From the NCBI GenBank assembly GCA_020056965.1, contig JAGVGT010000031.1:1-64000 (forward strand): a stretch of 64,000 nt of DNA. The letters are read 5' to 3'. Shown in pieces: positions 18,296-26,215 of this stretch. Each line of letters begins with the position of its first letter. Position 1 is the stretch's first letter. Position numbers and translations under genes: made by a program. The notes under the pieces are model-generated. The model worked only from the letters and a program-made list of their open reading frames with translations. It did not search any database and was not told the DNA's origin. The DNA comes from Deltaproteobacteria bacterium (lineage in GTDB: Bacteria; Desulfobacterota; Desulfobulbia; Desulfobulbales; JAGXFP01).

Positions 18296-19098
18296 GCCAC
18301 ATCTCCAGAATCAAAAACCGGCCCGTCCTTACAGACATGCAGGAATTGCTTATTGCTGCTGATTAATTTTGCCGGTGAACTGCGAACCGTGCAGCCCAGA
18401 CAGGCGGAAATTCCACAGGCCATCATGGTCTCCAATGATACCTGGCAAGGCCATTTCTCTGCCGCGCAAAACCGGGCAACCTTATTCATCATCGGATGCG
18501 GCCCACAACTGTAGAACTGCCACCGCAACTCTTTGTCCAGACTCTCAGCGACCAAATCGGTAACGAAACCATGATAGCCGAGCGATCCATCATCGGTGGC
18601 CGCAAAGACTTTCACGCCCAGATTTTCAAAATCCTCTTTAACCACCGCTAGTTCCTTGGCGGTCGTGGCCCCCAGATATAATTGCAGGCTTCCCTCAAGG
18701 CGATTCGTGAGTAGCCGCTTGGTCAGAAAATACAGGGGGGCGCAGCCCATCCCGCCGCCAACCAGGCAGAGATTAGCACTGGGATCATCAGGCAGATCAA
18801 AGCCATGGCCCAACGGCCCGACAATATCCAGGATATCGCCCTGTTCCCGGTCGGCCAGGAATTTTGAACCAGCCCCCACTACCTTGAAGAGGATTTGCAC
18901 CAACCCATTTGAAGTTGCCTGATGGATGGAAAAGGGCCGCCGCAAAAGAGGCTCCATTTTATCCGTCGCCTTAAGCATCATGAACTGGCCGGGAATCGCC
19001 CTGACTGCAATCTCCGGCGCCGCCAAGGTCAATCGAATTATATCTTTGGCCAACTGCTCTTTACGGACTATTTCAGATTTAAGCTGGTGTGCGGTCAT
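18274..19098 (-). CDS. pyrK: Dihydroorotate dehydrogenase B, electron transfer subunit
   Basis: PyrK carries FAD and a 2Fe-2S cluster and passes electrons from PyrD to NAD. The 274-residue chain has the FAD motif RRPFSIHQA, the NAD-binding [17 protein letters not shown], and C-terminal cluster cysteines in [16 protein letters not shown] with a further cysteine in [11 protein letters not shown]. It lies between parB and pyrD on the same strand, 28 bp after the parB stop-side boundary and overlapping pyrD. Confidence 0.94.
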   Translation of the reverse strand: MTAHQLKSEIVRKEQLAKDIIRLTLAAPEIAVRAIPGQFMMLKATDKMEPLLRRPFSIHQATSNGLVQILFKVVGAGSKFLADREQGDILDIVGPLGHGFDLPDDPSANLCLVGGGMGCAPLYFLTKRLLTNRLEGSLQLYLGATTAKELAVVKEDFENLGVKVFAATDDGSLGYHGFVTDLVAESLDKELRWQFYSCGPHPMMNKVARFCAAEKWPCQVSLETMMACGISACLGCTVRSSPAKLISSNKQFLHVCKDGPVFDSGDVAWTTAER

Positions 19099-19126
19099 TC
19101 TTCTTTGATATCGCCAAGATGTGCAA

Positions 19127-20041
19127 TTATTTGGAAACGGAGGCGGAGCCGGAAATCAGGCTGACTAAACGCTCCAGATCGTCCAGAGAATAATACTCGA
19201 TCTCAATTTTCCCTCGGTTACCGCTTTGGATAATTTTTATGTTGCTGCCAAGGCGCTTGACCATATCCCCGAGCAACGCCTGGCAATAGGAATCGGGAAT
19301 TTCGTCCGAAATATTCTTCCGGGTCTGCCGCCCAGAATCCACGGCGGGCTTGCCTTTCTTGAGTTTTTTGGCCAGTGCCTCGGCTTGGCGAACCGACAAG
19401 CCTTTGTTCACAATTTCATCTCGAACCTGCTGCATCAAATTCTCATCAGATAGAGAGAGAATTACCCGAGCATGTCCAGCGCTGATGGTTCCGGCCGACA
19501 AATCAGACTTAGCGAAAAGCGGCAATTGCATGAGCCGCAAGGTATTGGCAACCGTCGATCGTTCTTTCCCGACTTTCTTGGCAACTTCTTCCTGGGTATG
19601 GCCGAACTCCTGCATCAGGCGATCATAGGCCTCGGCCTCTTCCAGGGCGTTAAGATTCTGCCGCTGGATGTTCTCAATGATGGCCAACTCCAAGCGATCG
19701 GACTTGGTGGTGTCATCTTTAACCACCACCGGGACTCTCTCCAGTCCAGCTAACCTGGCTGCCTGCAAACGCCGCTCGCCGGCAATGAGTTCATAACCCT
19801 CAGCCCCCTCCATCCTCCTGACCAAAAGGGGTTGCAAGACGCCTTTGTCCAAAATCGATGCCGCCAATTGCCGAAGGGCGCCCGCGTCCATCTCCTTCCG
19901 GGGCTGATAGGGATTCGGAGAAATCAACTCCGTACGGCAGATCAGATAAGTTCCATGCTGGCTAACTTGACCAAACAATTGAGGATCAGAAACCGGCAGT
20001 AGCGCTTCGAGCCCTTTTCCAAGAGATTTAAGCTTACTCAT
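19127..20041 (-). CDS. parB: Chromosome partitioning protein ParB
   Basis: ParB is a CTP-dependent DNA clamp that loads at parS and spreads to segregate the origin region. The 304-residue chain has the N-terminal nucleotide-binding segment (LISPNPYQPRKEMD, LIAGERRLQAARLAGLERVP), the conserved NIQRQNLNALEEAEAYDRLM, a helix-turn-helix (EEVAKKVGKERSTVANTLRL) with SAGHARVIL, and a C-terminal dimer domain. It overlaps parA by 8 bp. A perfect parS lies about 1 kb upstream of its start. Confidence 0.96.
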   Translation of the reverse strand: MSKLKSLGKGLEALLPVSDPQLFGQVSQHGTYLICRTELISPNPYQPRKEMDAGALRQLAASILDKGVLQPLLVRRMEGAEGYELIAGERRLQAARLAGLERVPVVVKDDTTKSDRLELAIIENIQRQNLNALEEAEAYDRLMQEFGHTQEEVAKKVGKERSTVANTLRLMQLPLFAKSDLSAGTISAGHARVILSLSDENLMQQVRDEIVNKGLSVRQAEALAKKLKKGKPAVDSGRQTRKNISDEIPDSYCQALLGDMVKRLGSNIKIIQSGNRGKIEIEYYSLDDLERLVSLISGSASVSK

Positions 20042-20867
20042 CTCCGCTCACTCCTTTTGCTTTCTGTCTTTTCACGAACTCTTTAGCCAGGTTCATATAA
20101 GCTACTGCGCCCGCCGAGGTCGGATCATAAACAATTACCGGCTTGCCATGGCTCGGACTCTCACTCAAGCGAACATTCCGCGGAATAACCGTTTCATAGA
20201 CACTGGTCTTGAAATGATTTCTTACTTCTTTAGCAACATGGAATGTCAGTCGGTTCCGGCGGTCGAACATGGTCAGCAAAAGCCCCTCGATCACCAACCG
20301 TTCATTGTAAGAATTTTTGACCAGCCGGATGGTTCGCACCAATTGGCTGAGTCCCTCAAGGGCAAAATATTCGCACTGCATGGGAATCAAAACCGAGTCA
20401 GCGGCTGTCAAGGCATTTAGGGTCAATAAACCCAAAGAAGGCGGACAATCGATGAGAACGTAATCATATTCATTTTTGACCGACGCCAAGGCCTTCGAAA
20501 GAAACTGCTCTCGCTTGGTGGCCGACATCAATTCGATTTCTACACCGATCAAATCAATATGGGTTGGCAGAACATCCGGAACCGGTGCCCCATCCTCTGC
20601 TTTACAAATTGCCTCCGCAGTCTCAACCTCACCAAGGTAGCAATGATACAGATGATGCTCTCTGGCCTTAGCGTCAACCCCCAGGCCGCTTGAGGCATTC
20701 CCCTGCGGATCGGAGTCGACCAGTAACACTTTTTTTCCCAATTTAGCGAGGGCCGCAGCCAGATTAATAGCCGTCGTTGTCTTTCCCACCCCGCCCTTCT
20801 GATTAGCTAAAGCGATTACCTTGGCCCCATCCTTCCTTGCCTTTTTAACCCCACCAACACGACCCAT
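20034..20867 (-). CDS. parA: Chromosome partitioning ATPase ParA
   Basis: ParA is the Walker-type ATPase that moves ParB-bound origins. I choose ATG at 20867 (MGRVGGVKKARKDGAK) because GAGG sits 6 nt upstream; an in-frame GTG at 20879 overlaps that site. The 277-residue chain has the deviant Walker A KGGVGKTTTAIN, the aspartate motif LLVDSDPQGNASSGLG and VLIDCPPSLGLLTLNAL. It is a chromosomal Soj-type protein with no N-terminal helix-turn-helix domain. An 11-bp inverted repeat and parS lie in its upstream gap. Confidence 0.95.
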   Translation of the reverse strand: MGRVGGVKKARKDGAKVIALANQKGGVGKTTTAINLAAALAKLGKKVLLVDSDPQGNASSGLGVDAKAREHHLYHCYLGEVETAEAICKAEDGAPVPDVLPTHIDLIGVEIELMSATKREQFLSKALASVKNEYDYVLIDCPPSLGLLTLNALTAADSVLIPMQCEYFALEGLSQLVRTIRLVKNSYNERLVIEGLLLTMFDRRNRLTFHVAKEVRNHFKTSVYETVIPRNVRLSESPSHGKPVIVYDPTSAGAVAYMNLAKEFVKRQKAKGVSGDE

Positions 20868-20983
20868 CAGCAACCTCACAATTCATAGTCAGCGCAAAAA
20901 CCATCGATCAGTAAATATATAAAACATTAACCCGGGAATATATCGGCAGTGAGCAAATCTGGGTGTCATGCAATCAACGGAAC

Positions 20984-21038
20984 GGGAAGATTTGTTTTAC
21001 ATACTCATATTAACTGGGGACTGCAATCAAATCTTCCC
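20984..21038. repeat. 11-bp inverted repeat between parA and parS
   Basis: GGGAAGATTTG at 20984-20994 is repeated as its perfect reverse complement at 21028-21038, 33 bp apart, between the parA start and parS. Spacing and lack of a T-run argue against a terminator. A regulator site or ParAB-associated element is possible but unproven. Confidence 0.55.
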
Positions 21039-21073
21039 AGCCATCACCAGCGGGACGACCAAAGCTGGCACTT

Positions 21074-21089
21074 TGTTTCACGTGAAACA
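21074..21089. promoter_or_regulatory. parS centromere site (perfect consensus)
   Basis: The 16-bp palindrome TGTTTCACGTGAAACA matches the chromosomal parS consensus at every position. It is bound by ParB, encoded just downstream. It lies 207 bp upstream of the parA start and directly beyond the terminator of tRNA-Phe. I found no second copy by reading the window. Confidence 0.96.
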
Positions 21090-21108
21090 CATTCATCCGC
21101 CAAAAAGC

Positions 21109-21146
21109 AAAAAAAAACCGGTGAACCCCACAAAGGGATCCACCGG
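21109..21146 (-). terminator. Rho-independent terminator of tRNA-Phe
   Basis: On the minus strand a 12-bp stem with two G-U pairs (arms 21146-21135 and 21129-21118) and a 5-nt loop is followed by nine T (21117-21109). It lies about 14 bp beyond the tRNA 3' end. Confidence 0.85.
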
Positions 21147-21159
21147 AAAAATATAAGCG

Positions 21160-21235
<76 letters not shown>

Positions 21236-21252
21236 TAACAAGCCGGCGGTAA

Positions 21253-21280
21253 CATATAAACTATGACCGCTGGTTGTCAA
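21253..21280 (-). promoter_or_regulatory. Predicted sigma-70 promoter of tRNA-Phe
   Basis: On the minus strand a perfect -35 box TTGACA (21280-21275), 16-bp spacer and -10 box TATATG (21258-21253). The predicted start is about 10 nt before the mature tRNA 5' end. Confidence 0.7.
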
Positions 21281-21605
21281 GAAGATTCAGAGCCACCCCC
21301 AAATTATGCTTAGCAGACAGCCTCGCCACCGAAAGGGCCGAGGATTATAACCGTTGCATTAACATTCCATTTCAGCACAGCTAGTTAGCGGAATCGGCAA
21401 GAACCACACTGGCGCTAACCCCCAAACAAATCAATCCCGAGCACGAAACGTCACATAACTAGCTGATTTTAAAGCGAAATGCATACTGAAAGAGCATATC
21501 TGGGCGCCTTCAAGGTCGGCTACCCAACCGCGCGGCAATCATCGCGAATTCGAGACAAATCGCCCGTCCGACTGCTGGTTGCCCGGAAGAGTTACTAACC
21601 CGCAC
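21281..21605. other. Intergenic gap without recognised gene
   Basis: About 325 bp between the tRNA-Phe promoter and the EamA gene stop. Stop codons interrupt all frames, and I see no RNA gene, strong hairpin or repeat. Confidence 0.6.
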
Positions 21606-22535
21606 TCATTGGTGATGATTCGGTTCGGCGTCACCGCGCTGGAGAACCACGGTGGCCAGGGTGACCACCGCCACCCCCGGCAGGATAATGGCCGGCGGCA
21701 ACCCCTTGCCCAGAGACCAGTTGATCAGCAGCACGAAGAGCGGGTAAAAATAGCTGTAGGCCATAACCCGGGTGGGACCAAGGTAGAGGGTAGCCAGGTG
21801 GGTCAAGTAGAAGGTAAGAATCGTTGAGAAGACCGCCAGGTAGACGATGCCGGCCCAGACCTGGGCCGAGACCCCTGCCCAATCCACGCCCGCCAGTTGC
21901 GGCGCCGCCAGGAGCACCAACCAACCGAGGCCCGTGGCCAGCACCCAAAAGGTCATCACCACCATCGATTCCCGCCGATGCACCACCTTGACCAGCGGCG
22001 TGTAAGCGGCCATCAGGAAACAACCGGCCAGAAAGAGCAGATCGCCGTGGTTGACCTCCAGGGCCAGAAGTCGGGCCAGATCGCCCCGGAAGATCACCCA
22101 GAGCGCCCCGAACATCCCGCAGCCCAGAGCCAACAAACGATAGCGGCCCAGTCGCTCCCCGAGGAAGATGGCGCTGTACACGCCGGAAATGCCCGGCACC
22201 AGGGTAAAGATGATACTGGTATTGATGGCGGTGGTGAAGCGGAGCGAGGCAAACATGCACCAGAAAAAGCCGACGGTGCAAGCGCTGATCGCAGCATAGC
22301 CGCCGAGCTGCCGGGCCGGAGGGAGGGTTAGACCATGGTTCCTGAGCATGAGCGGGGCCAGACCGGCGGTGGCCACCAGGTAGCGGATCAACAGGAGCAC
22401 GGCCGGGTCGAGCCCGCGGGTGATGGCCTCCCCTACCGTGAAGGAGCTGGAGACCACCAGTGCCGCCAGCACCATCAGGGCATGAACCACCCAGAGGGGT
22501 AGCTGGCCTGCTTTAGTTTGGTCGTTTTTTTGCAT
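21606..22535 (-). CDS. EamA/DMT family transporter
   Basis: This is a ten-helix drug/metabolite-type transporter made of two EamA repeats. The 309-residue chain starts with helix HALMVLAALVVSSSFTVGEA. It has the typical SLRFTTAINTSIIFTLVPG between helices 3 and 4 and the second-repeat GPTRVMAYSYFYPLFVLLI near the end. The substrate cannot be inferred; related proteins export amino acids or metabolites. It stands alone on the minus strand, about 110 bp after the Gph-like gene. Confidence 0.88.
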   Translation of the reverse strand: MQKNDQTKAGQLPLWVVHALMVLAALVVSSSFTVGEAITRGLDPAVLLLIRYLVATAGLAPLMLRNHGLTLPPARQLGGYAAISACTVGFFWCMFASLRFTTAINTSIIFTLVPGISGVYSAIFLGERLGRYRLLALGCGMFGALWVIFRGDLARLLALEVNHGDLLFLAGCFLMAAYTPLVKVVHRRESMVVMTFWVLATGLGWLVLLAAPQLAGVDWAGVSAQVWAGIVYLAVFSTILTFYLTHLATLYLGPTRVMAYSYFYPLFVLLINWSLGKGLPPAIILPGVAVVTLATVVLQRGDAEPNHHQ

Positions 22536-22647
22536 CGCGCCAGCATAACCCAGCCTTGGCGGTTATCAAGTGGAAAAAGCCAGAGCCGTCGGACAAGGTC
22601 AAGCTGCTCTGATTTAAGACTGTGATGATGGTTTGGTGGGTGTGCGA

Positions 22648-23325
22648 CTAGCTCCCGGCCAGTAAGGCCGGCAAATCGCCTAAGCTGTCGATCACCGCAT
22701 CCGGCTCGGCGCTGCGGATATCCAGGCCATGGTTGTAGCCGTAGCTTACCGCCACCACCGGAAAACCGGCGGCCCGAGCCGCTTGGACATCGTTTACCGA
22801 GTCGCCGACCATCAGACAACGATCCGGCTTGACCTGGAAAAACTCGGCGGCCCTCAGAAGAGGCAGCGGATCGGGTTTTTTGGCGGGCAGACTGTCGCCG
22901 CTCAACACCAGGCCAAAGCAGCTGGCAATCCCCAGGTGAGCCAGCAATGGCAAGGTAAAACGGGCGGCCTTGTTGGTCACACAGGCCAGATGGATTTCCC
23001 GGACCCGGAGCCATTCCAGAGTTGCTTTTGCCTCGGGATACAACCGGCTGTTCCGGCTGTGGTTGACGGCGTAAAGCTCCAGAAATAACGCCAGGGCCTG
23101 CTCAAACAAGGGCGCTGCCGGTTCGGCGCTAAAATCACTAGTCAGGGCCCGCTTGACCAGGCGCTCCACCCCGTTGCCTACCCAACGGGCCACTTGCTCC
23201 TGCCCCGGCGGCGGGAGTCCGACCTGCCGCATCATCTCATCGACACAATACGCCAGGTCGGGGATGCTGTTAACCAGGGTGCCGTCCAAATCAAACAGCA
23301 CCATGGCCGTGTTGGTAAATTTCAT
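22648..23325 (-). CDS. HAD phosphatase, phosphoglycolate phosphatase-like
   Basis: A 225-residue HAD hydrolase of the Gph/PgmB type. ATG at 23325 (MKFTNTAMVLFDLDGTLVNS) is preferred; the frame extends to 23385 without family-like sequence. Motif I is LFDLDGTLVNSIPDL, motif II CVTNKAARFT, motif III lysine SLPAKKPDPLPLLRA, and the last motif MVGDSVNDVQAARAAG. A cap domain lies between motifs I and II. Phosphoglycolate is the likely substrate by resemblance, but related HAD enzymes act on other phosphates. Confidence 0.85.
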   Translation of the reverse strand: MKFTNTAMVLFDLDGTLVNSIPDLAYCVDEMMRQVGLPPPGQEQVARWVGNGVERLVKRALTSDFSAEPAAPLFEQALALFLELYAVNHSRNSRLYPEAKATLEWLRVREIHLACVTNKAARFTLPLLAHLGIASCFGLVLSGDSLPAKKPDPLPLLRAAEFFQVKPDRCLMVGDSVNDVQAARAAGFPVVAVSYGYNHGLDIRSAEPDAVIDSLGDLPALLAGS

Positions 23326-23403
23326 GAGTCTGGTTTTTCTCGGTCTTAAATTCTCGGCGGCACGGGTGATTGGCAAGGCAATCAATCCATCCCGACAAGC
23401 CGA

Positions 23404-25041
23404 TTACAAAATCAATCGTCCGACCTGGCCCTGGCTAAGCTGCTCGCGCAGCTTGGCTACTTCGGGATCTTCCAGGTAATCCTCGAAGTTGCCCATCCGG
23501 TCGATAATGCCATTGGGGAGCAGCTCAATGATCCGGTTGGCGATGGTCGAAATGAACTGATGGTCGTGGGAGGTAAAAAGCACCACCTCCGTAAAGGCGA
23601 TCAGCCCATCGTTTAAGGCGGTGATCGACTCCAGGTCGAGATGGTTGGTGGGGTCGTCCAAAATCAGGGCGTTGGCGTTGGTCAGCATCATCCGCGAGAG
23701 CATGCAGCGGACCTTTTCGCCGCCGGAGAGCACGGTGGTAAACTTCAGCGCCTCCTCACCGGAGAAGAGCATCTTACCCAGGAAACCCCGGGCGAAGTTC
23801 TCACCCTCCTTGGGTGGCGCATACTGGCCCAGCCACTTGATCAGGTTCATCTCGTCGGTGAAGTAACTGCTGTTCTCCTTGGGGAAATAACTGCTGGTCA
23901 TGGTAATCCCCCAGCGGAAGGTGCCGCTGTCCGGGGCCAGCTCGCCGGCCAGGATCTGAAAGAGGGTCGTGCGGGCCAACCCGTCGCCCAGGAAGACGAT
24001 CTTGTCGCCCTTGTTGACCGTGAAGGTCAGATCCTTGAGCAGCTGCACCCCGTCCACCGTCTTGCAGAGATCCTTGACCTCGAGGATCACGTCGCCGCAA
24101 GGCCGCTCCGCTTTGAAGACCACGAAGGGGTACTTACGGGAGGACGCCGGCATGTCCTCAATGGTCATCTTGTCCAGGAGCTTGCGGCGGGAGGTGGCCT
24201 GCTTGGCCTTGGAGGCGTTGGAGCTGAAGCGGCGGATGAACTCCTTCAACTCGTCGGCCCGGGCGGTGGCCTTCTTGTTTTCCTGCTGCTTCTGGCGCAG
24301 GGCCAGCTGACTGGCCTGGTACCAGAAATCGTAGTTGCCCACGTAGACGGTGATCTTGCCGAAGTCGATATCGGCCATGTGGGTGCAAACCTGGTTTAGG
24401 AAGTGGCGGTCATGGGAGACGATGATCACGGTGTTCTGGAAGCGGGAGAGAAAGTCCTCCAGCCAGGCGATGGACTTGAGGTCGAGGTTGTTGGTGGGCT
24501 CGTCCAGCAGCAGGATGTCGGGGTTGCCGAACAGGGCCTGGGCCAGCAGCACCCGCACCTTGTCGCCGCTCTCCAGCTCTTTCATCTTCTTCTGGATGAG
24601 TTCCTCCCCAATACCCAGGCCACTCAGCAGGGAGGCGACCTCACCCTCCACCTCGTAGCCGTTCATCTCGCCGAACTCCGCCTCCAGCTCGCCGCTCCTG
24701 ATCCCGTCGGCATCGCTGAAATCGCCCTTGGCGTAGAGGGCCTCGCGCTCCTGCATCACCTCAAAGAGCTGCTTGTGGCCCATGACCACGGTGTTGAAGA
24801 CCGTTTCCTCGTCGAAGGCGAACTGATCCTGCTGCAGGGTGGCAATCCGCTCCCGGGGGCCGATGGCGATCTCACCCTTGTCCGGCTCCTTCAAGCCGGC
24901 GAGGATCTTCAGGAAGGTCGTTTTACCGGAGCCGTTGGCGCCGATCAGCCCGTAACAGTTGCCGGGGGCGAACTTGATGTTGACGTCTTTAAAGATCACC
25001 CGCTTGCCATAGGCGAGGGCGATGTTGATGGCCTGAATCAT
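23404..25041 (-). CDS. ABC-F family ATPase (YbiT-like)
   Basis: ABC-F proteins are soluble twin-ATPase factors that act at the ribosomal E site, some giving antibiotic resistance. The 545-residue chain has no membrane segments. ATPase domain 1 has Walker A GLIGANGSGKTTFLKIL, Walker B ILLLDEPTNNLDL and switch IVSHDRHFL. The interdomain linker is rich in Lys/Arg (SNASKAKQATSRRKLLDKM). Domain 2 has the signature VLSGGEKVRCMLSRMM and LILDDPTNHLDLES, but its Walker A position reads LGDGLARTTLFQIL without the invariant lysine. A hairpin with a T-run lies in the leader about 40 nt upstream. Confidence 0.92.
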   Translation of the reverse strand: MIQAINIALAYGKRVIFKDVNIKFAPGNCYGLIGANGSGKTTFLKILAGLKEPDKGEIAIGPRERIATLQQDQFAFDEETVFNTVVMGHKQLFEVMQEREALYAKGDFSDADGIRSGELEAEFGEMNGYEVEGEVASLLSGLGIGEELIQKKMKELESGDKVRVLLAQALFGNPDILLLDEPTNNLDLKSIAWLEDFLSRFQNTVIIVSHDRHFLNQVCTHMADIDFGKITVYVGNYDFWYQASQLALRQKQQENKKATARADELKEFIRRFSSNASKAKQATSRRKLLDKMTIEDMPASSRKYPFVVFKAERPCGDVILEVKDLCKTVDGVQLLKDLTFTVNKGDKIVFLGDGLARTTLFQILAGELAPDSGTFRWGITMTSSYFPKENSSYFTDEMNLIKWLGQYAPPKEGENFARGFLGKMLFSGEEALKFTTVLSGGEKVRCMLSRMMLTNANALILDDPTNHLDLESITALNDGLIAFTEVVLFTSHDHQFISTIANRIIELLPNGIIDRMGNFEDYLEDPEVAKLREQLSQGQVGRLIL

Positions 25042-25070
25042 ATTGGTTCCTCAACAAACTGGGTACGTGA

Positions 25071-25110
25071 AAAGAAAAAAGAACCAACCGGCTGTAATCC
25101 CGTGGTTCTT
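25071..25110 (-). terminator. Terminator-like hairpin in the leader of the ABC-F gene
   Basis: On the minus strand AAGAACCA (25110-25103) pairs with TGGTTCTT (25086-25079) around a 16-nt loop that adds CGG/CCG. It is followed by a T-rich run (TTTTTTCTTTTC). It ends about 30 nt before the ABC-F ATG. The distal arm TGGTTC could instead pair with GAACCA inside the ribosome-binding region GAGGAACCAAT, so it may act as an attenuator. Confidence 0.45.
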
Positions 25111-25361
25111 AACGAGCCATCCTTATAGACGATTAATGGTTAAGCGGCAATGGGAAAAGTTTTGGGCATCTCGGCCCCAGACTCCAACCCGGGGACGGTT
25201 TAACCTGACGCTCCCGCGTCACTCAGGCGGACATTAAAGGGTCCAGGGCGCTCCAGCGGGGACCACCGGCAAGACAATAAACATCTTGAAACAATCCTAT
25301 TTGTCAGGTAGCTACCTAGAATGGCACCCTAAGTTGAGGAGTAATTTCCCCTGGAGAGTTC
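25111..25361. other. Divergent intergenic region
   Basis: About 250 bp between the ABC-F leader hairpin (minus) and the methyltransferase gene (plus). TTGAAA near 25285, 17 bp before TAGCTA, is a weak plus-strand promoter candidate. I see no gene in it. Confidence 0.4.
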
Positions 25362-26006
25362 ATGGCCGATATTAAACAAGTTTTTGCCCGAAAACAGCAT
25401 TTTTGGGAACAGAAATGGAGTAACGCGAACTTCAACCCTCATTGGGGTGGCAGAGGGGTCAGCAAAGAAATCATTGAAGCCAGGCGAAATGGTTGGTTGG
25501 CGCCCAAGGGTAATGTTCTGGATATCGGCTGTGGTGATGGGTTACTGACCACCTGGTTCAGCGAACAGGGCTACCAGTCATTGGGCTTTGATCTATCGCC
25601 AGCCGCCATCCAGATTGCCCGGGAAAAATGCCGGCACCTGCGTACGCCGCCCCGGTTTATCGCCATGGATATCTGTCGGCAGCAAATTCCAGGGGGGCCT
25701 TACAACATCATTATTGACCGCGGGTGCCTGCATCAGATTCCGGCGCCAGGCATCAATCTATACAAAAAAAACCTGGTGTCGGTCGCCAGTGCCGACGCCC
25801 GCTTTGTCCTGATCTGTGCGGCCTATCGGGGAAAAAATCCAGTCGGCGACCCCGTTGAACAACAGCGCCTTTCCGCCTGGGTGCAAAAGACCTTTGCCGG
25901 TTTATTTGCCTTGGAGAAAACCGAAGACACTTACCTCGACCGGTATTGCGGGGAAAATCCGGCCGAGGCCAAAGGCGGCATTATTTTTTGGTTAAGGAGG
26001 TTCTAA
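25362..26006 (+). CDS. Class I SAM-dependent methyltransferase
   Basis: A 214-residue soluble protein with the Rossmann methyltransferase core: motif I VLDIGCGDGLLTTWFSEQGY, the acidic residue after strand 2 in SLGFDLSPAAIQIAREK, and IIIDRGCLHQIPAP in the motif IV region. The N terminus has the aromatic QHFWEQKWSNANFNPHWGGR often seen in small-molecule or thiol methyltransferases. ATG at 25362 has TGGAGAG upstream. The substrate is unknown, and neighbours on both sides are unrelated. Confidence 0.87.
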   Translation: MADIKQVFARKQHFWEQKWSNANFNPHWGGRGVSKEIIEARRNGWLAPKGNVLDIGCGDGLLTTWFSEQGYQSLGFDLSPAAIQIAREKCRHLRTPPRFIAMDICRQQIPGGPYNIIIDRGCLHQIPAPGINLYKKNLVSVASADARFVLICAAYRGKNPVGDPVEQQRLSAWVQKTFAGLFALEKTEDTYLDRYCGENPAEAKGGIIFWLRRF

Positions 26007-26215
26007 ATTAGCCGAAACGGGGTCGCGTCAACTTAAGTTGTTGTCGGGTCGGGGTATCTAAAATACTACTGGGAATAGTCCCTTCTGCTCTAAAAACAAA
26101 AATTCTTTGCTTATTTACCGCATAATTCCAGCCCGGCGGGCGCCGAGGCATTCAATTAGCTGGCCCAGTGCTCGCCTCTGGCGCAGTTCCCCTTTATCTG
26201 CTACAATCGACCCCC

